Origin: Sciurus carolinensis
Lineage: Eukaryota > Chordata > Mammalia > Rodentia > Sciuridae
DNA: 64,000 bases
Direction: 5' to 3'
Assembly (NCBI RefSeq): GCF_902686445.1
Contig: NC_062214.1
Coordinates: forward strand, 47,501,454-47,565,453
This document shows positions 46,425-57,104 of this stretch, one piece after another; position 1 is the stretch's first letter; every line of letters begins with the position of its first letter. A program made the position numbers and the translations under genes. The notes beneath the pieces were generated by a model. The model ran no database searches. It had not been told where the DNA came from and saw only the letters and a list, made by a program, of their open reading frames with translations.

Positions 46425-48075
46425 TAAAAACAAAATCAAGGCAAAAATCCTTTGTGCTCAAATGACAGAATTGCTCTAAATTTCTGGTGTAACACAATAA
46501 CACATGAAGAGTTTGGATTCCATTTTGCAAAATTGCAAATGAAGCACATTAAAACTATCATCATCTCTTTCTGAACCAAATCTACTATTTCCACTTAAAA
46601 GCTCCATTTCTGAATTTCCAGAAATTCCTTGAAGCTCAAACTTAAAACTCTTAACACTATCTTCCGATTGCTAGGGTAGATGGCATTGATGGTATAATAG
46701 ATCTTCTTTATCAGTGAATATCTGGGCCAGTTGTATTTCTGGTATCCCTCTCACCATGGCAGAACATCTGTTATTCTCTGTAATCTAAAAAAATCACCTG
46801 GATTTAGCAGGAAAAGCTATAAGAACTCTGATTCTCTTGAGTTGATTGGTGATGAAGAAAAGTTCTTTGAAAGAATCACCTTTCTTAGACAACCTCACAG
46901 TATTTTTCCCCCGATAATGAGTAGAATGAGGTAGAAGGAAAAACATAGAAAAAATTGTGTGTGTGCATTGACCCTTTCAAAGTTAGTTTACAGTATCCTT
47001 CCTCCACAAATCACAGAGCAACCCCTTGGACACATCAAGATGGGTGGTCTGATCCCAGCTGTTCATGGCCCACACAGTGATTGGGAATTTTTTAATTGGT
47101 CACTTTCAGTTTCATCCCCCTAGCAATTAGTGTCCTTGTAAGAGAGCCACCTCTTCCAGCCAAATCACCATTGAAAAGATGGAAACATCATCTTCCATGA
47201 AAGCACACATCTTAAATTCTCTTATAATTTGGAACAGAATATGTAAAAATCTGTTGTCAGTGGCTCCTTCAATTTCAGAGTGGGCAGGGGAGCAGTACTG
47301 CCAAATACAACACAATGTTTATGGTGAAAAGAAATGATTAGAAGCAGGAAAACACCACAGGGAATAACAATCCTTCATTTTTTTGGAGGAATTTTATTTA
47401 CTTTAGAAATCTAATGGAAGGAAAAGAAAATTTCTGTTATCAGGAGTATCACCTAGCAGGGCTTCTGGGAATAAAAGTATCGGCATCAAATATTATTCAA
47501 AGGAAATGTGTTTTTTAGGATTTTGCCACCCAGATTTGCATCCCTTTAAAATAATGTGCTATATGTAGCACAATGCCTATGAACCTGAGCCAGACAGGGA
47601 TTTATGTTAGCCTCAAAGTTTTATATCAGCAGTGTGGGCATCTAAGTACTGAACTTTCTGATAAAATGGGTGTGTGCATGGAGTTCATTGGCAGTGGTGG
47701 CCTTGGAGCTCATTCTTCCTCAGATTCTTCATTTTAGCAATGTCTACAATGTCATTTTTTTTCCTGGTGACACCCAGGCTAGCCAAAATCATGTTACTAT
47801 GCTGTTTTACTCCAAGGCAAATAACAAAGTTCCCTTTGAAGACAATAAAAAAAAATTAGTCCATATGCCTAACAACTGGACATATTTTAGAAAGCATATT
47901 TTCAGCAACATATGGAAACTCTTTTCTTGGATAAGTTATAAAATATAAAACATGCAAGCAATTATTTTGTAGATGTCTATAACGGAACATTTAGAATTCC
48001 TGCCATATTTCCTGTGCCAACATTTACACTTTTTGGTTAAAACTTATTGAACCTTTGTTATGTATCAGTTTTTAT
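46425..48075. other. Intergenic DNA, no gene seen
   Basis: AT-rich, without recognisable coding frames. Short open frames at 46731-46934 and 47670-47948 show no domain. Confidence 0.4.
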
Positions 48076-48079
48076 TCAT

Positions 48080-48310
48080 TCATTCCATTTTCTGACTACA
48101 TGCTTTGTGCCAGGTGCCATATAGAGTACATTGCATATATCATCTCACTGAATCCTCATAACTAACAAGTATACAAATTATTTTTATTATCCTTGTTTTA
48201 TAGAAGATGAAACCAAACTTAAGCAGGTCAACCTGGCTAAAGTCACCAGGCATCTGCGAAACCAGGATTTAATTGCAGGTCTTACAACCTTAACATCTAG
48301 CATGTAACCA
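48080..48310 (-). mobile_element. MIR SINE
   Basis: Comparatively complete: tttgtgccaggtgccatata, ctcactgaatcctcataact, ttttatagaagatgaaacca and gaaaccaggatttaattgca in reversed MIR order. Confidence 0.75.
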
Positions 48311-48518
48311 TATGTTCACCCCTGAAATAACTTAAGCAAAAGGAAATAAATCAAAAGAAGTATGTGCTTGTTCTATTGTTGTATTTTTATACACAGCAAG
48401 CATTTGTCTCTGAGTCCTATTAATCCTTCATTAAGACAGTCTTGGGAATTGTTATTTTAGATAGACATGGAGGCATAGCTAATGTACTCATCATTATCCC
48501 AAAACAGAAACACCCAGG

Positions 48519-48930
48519 TGTCTTGGTTGATTGTATGTTGCCATAACAAAATACTTGAGGCTGGATAAATTATAAAGAAAAGAGGTTTATTTATCTAACA
48601 ATTCTGCCAATTGAAGAGCATGACACAAGCAGGTACATGGCTTCTGATGAGGGACTCGTGGCATGCGACACTTGGCAAGAATATGTGAGGGCATGCATGG
48701 GACAGAACAAAACATGTAAGGTAATCTTGTTTTATAACAAACCAAGACCCAACTCACTCCCTTGAGATGGGCATTGATCCCTTTCCAAGAGTGATGCCTT
48801 CATGACCTAATCACCTCCCACTGGATTGCACATTTCTTAAAGATTCTACCACCTCTGAATACTATTACATTGGGGATCAAGTTCCCAGCACATGAACCTT
48901 TGGAGGGTGAACCAGATCTAAACCATAGCA
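48519..48930 (-). mobile_element. MaLR-type LTR, reverse orientation
   Basis: On plus it begins tgtcttggttgattgtatgt and continues aaatacttgaggctggataa and agaaaagaggtttatttatc. Near the end come atgacctaatcacctccc and aaaccatagca. Short flanks ccagg and gcagg are compatible with a 5-bp duplication. Subfamily differs from the LTR at 49285. Confidence 0.7.
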
Positions 48931-49284
48931 GCAGGTTTTTATCAATAGAAAAATGGATGCACAAATAGTAAAATACTGAATTCTACTCAGCAATTAAAGA
49001 GTGAACACGGATGAATCTCAAAAGCTTGCATTGAGTGAAAACAACTTTACACAAACAGAGTGTTCTGCCAGATTCTGTCTATATAAAGTTTTTAAAAGTA
49101 AGAAAAAAGTTGGTCAAAAAAATGATTAGGAAGTTGGGAAGAGGAACTGTCCAAATAGACTGAGAAGGGGGATAAGGAGCTATCTGATTTCTGCCTCATG
49201 AACCCTCCATCCAGTTAAACTGCATGATCACTCTTTCCTGAGAACATGTTGCTGGTGCATTTTAATTAAACATAGTAACTGAAT

Positions 49285-49688
49285 TGTTATGGTTTGAATA
49301 TGAGGTGTCCCCCAAAAGTTCACATGTGAGATGATGCAGGAAGGTTCAGGGGAGAAATGATTAACCTAATCAGTGAATTAAACCCTAATGGGATTAATTG
49401 AAGCAATAAGGTGTGGCTGGAGGAGATTGGAATTGGGGAGTTGCTTTGGGGTATATATTTTGCATCTGGAGAGTAGAGATTCTCTCTACTTCCTGATGAT
49501 GTGAGCTGCTTCCCTCTGCCACATTCTTCCGCCATGATGTTCAGCCTTACCTTGAGCCCTGAGGAAAGGAGCCAGCCTTCTATGAACTAGAACCTCTGAA
49601 ACTGTGAGCCCTCAAATAAACCTTTCCTCCTCTATAATTGTGCTGGTCAGATCATTTAGTCACAGCAGTGAAATAACTGACTAAAACA
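49285..49688 (+). mobile_element. MaLR solo LTR
   Basis: It starts tgttatggtttgaatatgag and ends taactgactaaaaca, with ccgccatgatgttcagcctt and gaaactgtgagccctcaaat inside. Flanks tgaat and cgaat are a probable 5-bp target duplication with one change. Confidence 0.88.
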
Positions 49689-49696
49689 CGAATTCA

Positions 49697-50166
49697 TTAT
49701 TCCATATAAAAATTCACATGCACATAAAAATTTGATCAATTTCATTCCCCATATCTTCTATTTCCCTTCCTTCCTCCATTCCTATGATCTACTTGCTTCA
49801 CTGCATTTATTTCCTTTCTATTATTATGATTATTATTTTAATTAGTGCACTACAATTATATATAAAAGTGAGATTCATTGTGGTGTGTTCATACATGAAC
49901 ACAACATAATTTGATAGATTTTGTTTCTCAGTACTTCCCATACCCTTCCCTCTTCCCTCTCTCCACCTCCTTCCTCTACTCTGTTGGTTTCCATTAGAGT
50001 TTCTTGAGATCTATTTTTATTTCTTTTTTCCTCTTTCTAGTTCTCAAATGTAGTTATGAAAGAAAACATTTGACCCTCAACTTTCTAAATCTGACTTATT
50101 TCACTTGGCTTAACGTTCTCCCATTTCATTCATATACCAGAAAATGCCATAGTTTCATTCTTCTTC
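49697..50166 (-). mobile_element. L1 3' part, left piece (split by an insertion)
   Basis: Reversed L1 3' region with phrases attcattgtggtgtgttcat and aacgttctcccatttcattc. It continues directly at 51105 once the insertion at 50167-51105 is removed; the split point is marked by the repeated tttcattcttcttc. Confidence 0.75.
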
Positions 50167-50181
50167 TTTTTTTTTTTTTTT

Positions 50182-50273
50182 AAGCATATTAAGCATGTTT
50201 TGTTTAAAGATACTAATACAGATTTCTCCCGGGAGGAAGAAGGGGGCCATGGCTGATGTTCTAAAGTCCCCAG
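50182..50273 (-). repeat. R region, 3' copy of the retroinserted LTR transcript
   Basis: 92 bp, matching 51014-51105 at 86 positions in the same orientation. Followed on minus directly by the A tail. Confidence 0.88.
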
Positions 50274-51013
50274 AAGTGAGTGCACCCTACATCTTTTATA
50301 GGTTAAGGTCTCTTTTGTTCTCCAGTTCTCTCCCCCCTTATCTCTCCTTCCTGCCTATGTGACTAGCCCTGGTTTTGCATAAAGTGAAAAGTCATGGGCA
50401 GGGGGAGGGTCAAGGTGATTCAGGCAGATAAGGGTCCAGGGTCATTAATTAGCAGCTTGCAGTCCTTGATAAAGGCAGGTAAATTTGGTAATCAATGGGC
50501 TCCGGAGATCTTTGACATTCCATTCTTCCAGGGGCAGTCTCCAACTTCCAGAGGCAGATGGCTTCATGACTTCATTTCCCCGTTTTGACCTGATCCCCTA
50601 TTTCTACACTAACTACCTGTCCTTAATTCTGGCTTCATTCCCCACTTTTGCTTTAGGAATTCCTTACTGCTGTAATGAAAAGGGAGCACCGACCATTCTG
50701 GCTGCTTTGAAGCTGGAAGTGGGCAGCAAGGGGCAAGCAGTTGGAGTTTCCTTTTAAAAATCGGGTCAATCAAGGAGTCCAAGGTAGAAGTCTTGTTGGG
50801 GAAGAGCAGGTTGTAAAGTCATCTGGGGGTGGGTGCTTCATTACAGACAAGTTTAATCTGGAGAACAGCAGCTTGATAAATTCCCTGCTTTAAAAACTTG
50901 TATAACCTCAACGTAAATCTCTGTGGGACTTCCAAATCTGATACCGCTGTTTAACAGTGACAAGTTCTGCTCCTTCTAATGTTGAAGTTTGAACACTAGA
51001 GAAGCACGCCGGC

Positions 51014-51105
51014 AAGCATATTAAGCAGGTTTTATTTAAAGGTAATAATACAGACTTCTCCTGGGAGGAAGAAGGGGGCCATGGCTGATGTTCTAAAGTC
51101 CCCAG
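51014..51105 (-). repeat. R region, 5' copy of the retroinserted LTR transcript
   Basis: 92 bp, matching 50182-50273 in the same orientation. Its minus-strand 5' base abuts the target duplication. The AATAAA hexamer is intact in this copy. Confidence 0.88.
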
Positions 51106-51780
51106 TTTCATTCTTCTTCATGGTGAGTAAAACTCCATTGTGTCTATGCAGCACATTTTCCTTATCTGTTCATCTGTTTCCGTATCTGTTTCCTTTTCTG
51201 TTGGTGGGTGCCTTGACTGGTTCCATAACTTGGCTATTGTGAATTGCACTGCTGTAAACATTGGTAAGCAAGTATCACTATCATATGCTCATTTTAGCTC
51301 TTTTGGGTAAATATCAAGAAGTTGGAGAACTGGTGGTTCCATTCCTGGTCTTTTTATGAATCTCCACTTTCCAAAGTGGTTGTATTAATTTGTAGTCCCA
51401 CCAACAATGTGTAAATGTACCTTTTCCCTACATCCTTAACAGATGTTCTTGTTATTTGTATTCTTGATTGCCATTCTGACTGGAGTGAAATGAAATCCGT
51501 ATAGTTTTTGTTGTTGTTGCTAAAGCTGTTGAACATTTTTTTATATTTGTGGGTCACTTGTATTTCTTCTTTGGAGAAATATTTGTTTAAGTCATTTGCC
51601 CATTTATTGATTGCATTATTTGTTTTTTGTTGTTGTTATGAAGTTTAGTTCTTTATATATTCTAGATAGTATTTCCCTGTCAGAAGAGTAGCTGGAAAAA
51701 TTTTTCTCCCCTTCTGTAGGCTCTCTCTTCATGCTCTGAATTATTTCCTTTGCTCTGCAGACCCTTTTAAATTAAATATG
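51106..51780 (-). mobile_element. L1 ORF2 3' end, right piece (split by an insertion)
   Basis: Reversed L1 sequence continuing from 50166: aaaactccattgtgtctatg, ggttccataacttggctatt, ccaccaacaatgtgtaaatg. Degenerate. The right end near 51780 is approximate; 51780-52060 is not clearly repetitive. Confidence 0.75.
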
Positions 51781-52059
51781 GCCCACAGTCCCTCTCCACC
51801 TATTCTTTCCCTTAATAATCCATGCATGGCCACTTCCCACTTTGGATCCTGATGTCCACCTCCCTATCTATTTCTGTCCATCTCAGGATGATTTACCTGC
51901 CTTTCCTGTTCACAGGGATGCTTATTCATCTTATACTTTGCATACTTTTCTTGTCATCCCACCAGCACCAAATCCAAACCACCAACTACTTCACCCCAAT
52001 CTCTATGTCCTTGTCCCTTCCCTTCATTGTCCCTATCCCTGTATTTATTTAATTATTTA

Positions 52060-52155
52060 TTATAAGCAATCACATACACACATTCATGCATATATATGTA
52101 TAGATAGGTATGTGTATACTCACACATTTAGATGTGTGTATGTGTGCACACGTAC
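52060..52155. repeat. Imperfect (CA/TG/TA) dinucleotide-rich tract
   Basis: Alternating purine-pyrimidine DNA with ACAC, ATAT and TGTG blocks. Confidence 0.75.
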
Positions 52156-52164
52156 CTGTAATGA

Positions 52165-53330
52165 TCATTAGAGAGTCTCCTTGACTTATTATGGGGTTAT
52201 TTCCTAATAAACCCATCATAAGCTGAAAACATTGTAAGTCAAAAAAAAATGCAACCTAGCCAACATCATAACTCAACCTAGCTTACCTTAGACATGCTCA
52301 AGACAACTCTCAGTCAACCCAGAGTTGGGCAAGTCATCTAACACAAAGCTTCATTACTAATAAAGTACTGAATACCTCATGCACATACACACAAATAGAT
52401 GTTTTGTAGACATGGCAGGATGGGAAAACCTGAAATACAATATCCAAAAAGTGCCAGCAACACAGTACAATGAAGTGTAAAATTTGGGTGCTTTCCCCTT
52501 GTGACAGAAGGTCTCACTTCTACAACCCAGTATTATTAAAAAGGATCACTTCATGTATAGAGAGGCTGGGCAAATAGTAAAATCTTCAGAACAACTCATA
52601 CCTTGCTGGTGGGACTGCAGATTGGTGCAACCATTCTAGAAAGCAGTATGATGATTCCTCAGAAAACTTGGAATGGAGCGACTGTTTGAGCCAGTTATCC
52701 CACTCCTTGATATACACCAGAAGGACATAAAATCAGCATACTTTAGTGACATGACCACATCAATGTTTATAACAGTTCAATTCACAATAACCAAACTATG
52801 GAACCACACTCAGTGCCCTTCAACAGATGAATGGATAAATAAAATGTGGTATACACAATGGAATATTATTCAGTCATAAAGAAGAATAAAATTATGGAAT
52901 TTGTTGGTAAATGAAGAATATTATGCTAAGTGAAATAAGTCAATCCCAAAAGATCAAAGACTGAATGTCCTCTCTGATATGCATATGCTAACACACAATA
53001 AGGCGGGAGGGAGTTTGTTGAATTAGACAAAGGGGAATGAAGGGAAGGGAGGGAGATGGGAATAGGAAAGACAGTAGAATGAATCAGATATAACTTTCCA
53101 AAGTTCACATATGAACACTACCAGCGTAACTCCACATCATGTTCAACCACAAGAATGGGAAGTTATACTTCATGTATGTATAATATGTCAAAATACATGC
53201 TATTGTCATGTATAACTAAAAAGAACAAATAATAAATTTTTTAAAATCTTCAATACAGTGTATCACTTTTGTATCATTGCAAAGTCCAAAATTATAGGCA
53301 GAATCACCTTTAAGTCTGGAACCATCTGTA
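52165..53330. mobile_element. Tigger-like DNA transposon, split by an L1 (52589-53241)
   Basis: The left part (52165-52588) has ttattatggggttatttcct, aacccatcataagctgaaaa and agttgggcaagtcatctaac. The right part (53253-53330) has cagtgtatcacttttgtatc and cattgcaaagtcc, then ggaaccatctgtaat. Together they follow one non-autonomous Tigger-type element. Removing the L1 plus one target duplication joins them. Confidence 0.65.
52589..53241 (+). mobile_element. 5'-truncated L1 with 11-bp target duplication
   Basis: The end of ORF2 (ttgctggtgggactgcagat, atgaatggataaataaaatg, ggaatattattcagtcataa) is followed by the 3' UTR and tail (gtcatgtataactaaaaag). Direct repeats taaaatcttca lie at 52578-52588 and 53242-53252. 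The frame is short and broken. Confidence 0.9.
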
Positions 53331-53334
53331 ATTA

Positions 53335-54190
53335 TTTTCTTTATTTAGCCCTCTGTCAGCTCCAGAGGGCAGATATCAGGTCTATTTTATTCACTTATGC
53401 TCAGACTTAACACAACGACCAGCACATATTTTGAACTCATTCACCTGTCTGAATGAATGAACAACTGTTTCTTTTTTGATATTAATTTATTTGTTAAATT
53501 CATTATGCCAACAATATTGCTATTTGATTCAAAAATCTATATACAATAGCTTCAATTTGCTATAATGGGTAATTGTTTCTGTTGAAATCAGTTTGTTCTG
53601 TCTCTTACCTATTCAAAACTCAAGCTTAACAGTCAAGCCCAAGTTTCAGCATTGTTTTAAAAATTAATTCTGTTCTTTTTACCGCTCCTCTTGTACTTCT
53701 GCCTTGTTTTAACAAATCTGTAAGCTGTCTGAAAGCTGGAACCACATCTTATACCATTTTGCAATAATTTATACTCTGCAGGAAATTAATGAACAACCGT
53801 TGAGTCATTTGTTTCTGTTTAGAAGAAGATTCTCAATGGTTTGGGAGTTACAACGTCCAAAGTGTCTATGAGCTGCTAACCCTTGCATTTTCTGGTACCC
53901 AAGTACCAATTTTCCAAGTTGTAGGGCCCTTTTAGTGATGAGGAAGGTGCTGAGGTCTTGGAAATTAACAGAAAGGAAGAGGCTCACAGAGATCAAGGTG
54001 GCCTGGACAGCTGGTGCTGAGAGAGCAGAAGCTGAGTAGTAGGATGTGCAAAGAGAGACATGCAGCCTGGGAAGTTCCATTCAATCAGTGGCAGGTACCA
54101 GGTTGCTGGAGGTGGACCTTGAATTGAACTCTCATCAGCTGACTTGAATACAAAATTGCATTCCATTTAGCCACTGGCATGCAGTTTAAA
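53335..54190. other. Intergenic DNA, no gene seen
   Basis: No recognisable coding frame. The 91-codon minus frame at 53805-54080 shows no domain. Confidence 0.4.
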
Positions 54191-54196
54191 ATCCCT

Positions 54197-54300
54197 AGAT
54201 GGGGCTTGTGATGTAGATCAGCCATGGAGTGCTGGCCTGGCATGCACAAGGCTCTGGGTTCAATCCCCAGAGACACACATACACACACACACACACACAT
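54197..54300 (+). mobile_element. ID SINE with (CA)n tail
   Basis: The body reads ggggcttgtgatgtagatca, ggcctggcatgcacaaggct and gggttcaatccccagagac. Its tail has turned into a CA repeat. Confidence 0.8.
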
Positions 54301-54358
54301 GCACACACAAACACAGATTCATTGATATATTTCAATCTCTGATTTACCTTGCAGCCAT

Positions 54359-54427
<69 letters not shown>
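54275..54427. repeat. (CA)n and (TC)n microsatellites
   Basis: CA arrays at about 54275-54312 and 54391-54427, and a TC array at about 54359-54391. Confidence 0.93.
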
Positions 54428-54689
54428 TTCATATTTGCACCCTTTCACCCTCTCCCAAACCGCTGACCTAGTCCTGTATCTACTTCTCTGTTTTTAAAGT
54501 GACTTTTAACAAATTTCACTCGGTGAAATGAAACTCTTAAAAGGTCACAACTTTCTCTGCCTTCGATTTTTATGATATGGGGTAAAGAATGGTCATGTCA
54601 TTGAGTGATACAATTCATGCTGTACATTGCAAAATAAGCAGAAGTAATCGTATTTCCTTACGTCATTCTTGCGTTGACATTTAGGGAGT

Positions 54690-54905
54690 GGCAAACTTTG
54701 AATTAGAGCAAGATCCTGTGGAGCCAGATGGACTTTAGTTTACATCTTACTTCTGACACTAGTTTGCAGTATGATCTTTGACAAATTTAAGCCCCAATTT
54801 CTTCAGCTGTAATTCGGGTACAACATATAGTACGTAATAAATCTTGAAGAAAGACAGTTAGCACAATTCTAGGCCCAGAGAATGTGCTTAAGCAATTATT
54901 GTTAT
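54690..54905 (+). mobile_element. MIR SINE
   Basis: The phrases gatcctgtggagccagatgg, gacactagtttgcagtatga and ttgacaaatttaagcccc, followed by ggcccagagaatgtgctta, are in MIR consensus order. Confidence 0.7.
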
Positions 54906-55845
54906 TCCTAGCTCTGCTTATATAATAGTAAAGCACTCAAGTCTCAGGTTCTCCTTTCAAAATGAGGATAAAATCTACATGGAGTTAGAGATTTCTTCTT
55001 CAAACTCCTCTGTCAAGGCCTCCTTATTGCAAGGCAAGGGTGGGAGGACACTCTCAGTCCTCTCTGTGCCCTTTCCCCTTTCCCCTCTTTCCAACCTCTG
55101 AGTCCATAGTGTGCTGGAGTCTTTAGTTTGGGGCTCCTTCAATAGTTGAGAAAACCCCAACTTGACCTCAACTGGTATACTGCAGTTTCATGGAGGAAAG
55201 AAACAGGAGGAATCAGCATTTTCTCTGGGTTCAGACTCTTGTCTACAGCATCACAGCAAGTGATTAAAGATTTCACTGTTATTTTCACTTGACTTACTAT
55301 TGCTTTAGTCAGCTGCTCTAACACCTAAGAGCTCAACTCTCTCTTTCTGTAGCTCCCCTGAACTCCTGACACCCAAAACAGGAATCAAAAGTCAAGAGTG
55401 AAATACACTTACAATTAAAAACAGCTGTTTTATGAAAATACAAGCCATTGACTGGGAGAAAATATTTGCAAAATATCAATCTGATAAAGGACTGGAGTCC
55501 AAAATACACAAAGAACTCCTAAAACTCAACAATATGAAAACAAACAACCCAATTAAAGACTGGGCCAAAGATCTTAACAGACACCTCAGCAAAGAGAATA
55601 TGCAGATGGTAAAGAATTATATGAGCATCATATGTCATTATGAAATTACAAATTAAAGCAACGAGGAGATACCACTACACACCTATTAGAATGCCTAAAA
55701 TTTAAAACACCGATGACCCCAAATGCTGGTAAGGATGTGGAACCATGAGAGCTCTCATTCACTGCTGGTAGGTATGCAAAATGATACAGATACACTGAAA
55801 GACAGTCTGGTAATTCCTTATAAAGCTAAATATACTTTTACCATA

Positions 55846-56298
55846 TGCTATAGTGTGGGTCTAAAAGATATCCCCTCAAGAGCTCATGTGTGAAGCAATG
55901 CAGGAATGTTCAGCAGTGAAGTAATTAGATTATGATAGATGTAACCTCATCAGTGGATTAATCCATTTGGTGAAATAATAATTTGAATGGACTACTGGTA
56001 ACTGTAGGCAGATAGGGAGTGACTGTAGGAAGTAGGTCACTAGGGTGTGCCCTTGGGGATTATATCTTGTCCCTGGTTTCTCATGCTCTCTCTCTCTGCT
56101 TCCTGGTTGCCATGGGATGAGTAGTTTTCCTCTGCTACACCCTTCCACCATGAGGTTCTGCCTTACTGTAGGCCCAGAGCAATGAAGTCAACTAACCTTG
56201 GACTGAACCTCTGAAACTATAAACCAAAATAAACTTTTTTCCTTTCTAATTTTTTCTTGTCAGGTATTTTAGTCACTGTGATAAAAAGCTGACTAACA
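55846..56298 (+). mobile_element. MaLR solo LTR nested in L1MB
   Basis: It starts tgctatagtgtgggtctaaa and ends aaaaagctgactaaca, with ccaccatgaggttctgcctt inside. The interrupted L1 reads on smoothly on either side. Flanks around accat look like a short target duplication. Confidence 0.85.
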
Positions 56299-56688
56299 TA
56301 CCATTTTATCCCACAATTGCACCCGTAGGTATTTATCTACATGAGTTCAAAACTTATGTCCACACAAAACACCTGCATAAGAATATGTAGTAATTTCATT
56401 CATAAATGCCAAAACTTGGAAGCAATTGTGATATCCTTCAGTAGGTGAATGGAAACATGGGCAATAGTATGTTATTCAGTGATTAAAAAGAAATAAACTA
56501 CAAAGCCTTGAAAATACTTAGAGAAAATTTAAGTGCATATTACCAAGAGAAAGAAATCAATCTGAAAAGGCTAAATACAGATATATGATACTCTGGAAAA
56601 GTCAAACTATGGAGTGAGTGAAAAGATCATGGTAGCCTGGGGTCCAGAGGGAGGGGAGGATGGCTAAGAAGACCCAAAAGAATTTTTA

Positions 56689-56776
56689 CACAAATGGTAT
56701 GCATTTATTTACTCCATGTACAAACAGAGAAACAACATGTATCCCATTTGTTTACAATAAAAATAAATTAAAACAA
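56689..56776 (+). mobile_element. 88-bp L1 tail insertion with 13-bp target duplication
   Basis: The phrase tgtatcccatttgtttacaa plus an A-rich tail is bounded by the direct repeat aaaagaattttta at 56676-56688 and 56777-56789. An extreme 5' truncation. Confidence 0.85.
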
Positions 56777-57104
56777 AAAAGAATTTTTAGGACAGTGAAA
56801 CTATTCTGTTTGATACTGTAGTAGTAAAACACATCATTTGTCTTTACATATTTGTCAAAACCCATAGAATGCTCAACACCAAAGGGGAACCCTAATGTCA
56901 ACTATGGCTTTAATTAACAATAATGTAGCAGTATTGGATTCTTCATTATAACAAGGGTACCACACCAATGTAAGATGTTAAACAAGCGAAACTGTCATGA
57001 AGGATTTGAGGAAGTGTACATGGGAAATCTCTGTAATTTCTGCTGAGTTCTTCAGTTGACCTAAAACTTTTCAAAAAATGAAGTCTAATTAATTTAAAAA
57101 TGAA

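Larger units (their letters stand above)
50151..51119 (-). mobile_element. LTR-element transcript retroinserted with R ends, A tail and target duplication
   Basis: Read on minus, the insert runs R (51105-51014), U5 and remaining sequence (51013-50400 approx.), U3 with a TATAAAA at 50300-50294, R again (50273-50182), then an A tail (T run at 50167-50181). The two 92-bp R copies match at 86 positions. The second R starts about 27 bases after the TATA box, exactly where a transcript would begin, and the insert's own 5' end lies at the same R base. An AATAAA-type hexamer sits about 20 bases before the R end in the 5' copy; in the 3' copy it reads AACAAA. Flanks agtttcattcttcttc (50151-50166 and 51104-51119) are a target duplication. 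The pattern fits an endogenous retroviral-type LTR RNA inserted by L1 target-primed reverse transcription. No intact coding frame. Confidence 0.82.
55430..57100 (+). mobile_element. Old L1 (L1MB type), ORF2 end and 3' UTR, split by two insertions
   Basis: ORF2 C-terminal sequence is at 55430-55845; an open stretch reads [19 protein letters not shown] and [19 protein letters not shown]. It continues at 56299-56688 and then as 3' UTR at 56790-57100 (cagtgaaactattctgtttg, aaacccatagaatgctcaac, cctaaaacttttcaaaaaat). It is interrupted by a MaLR LTR (55846-56298) and a tiny L1 tail (56689-56776). Confidence 0.88.
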
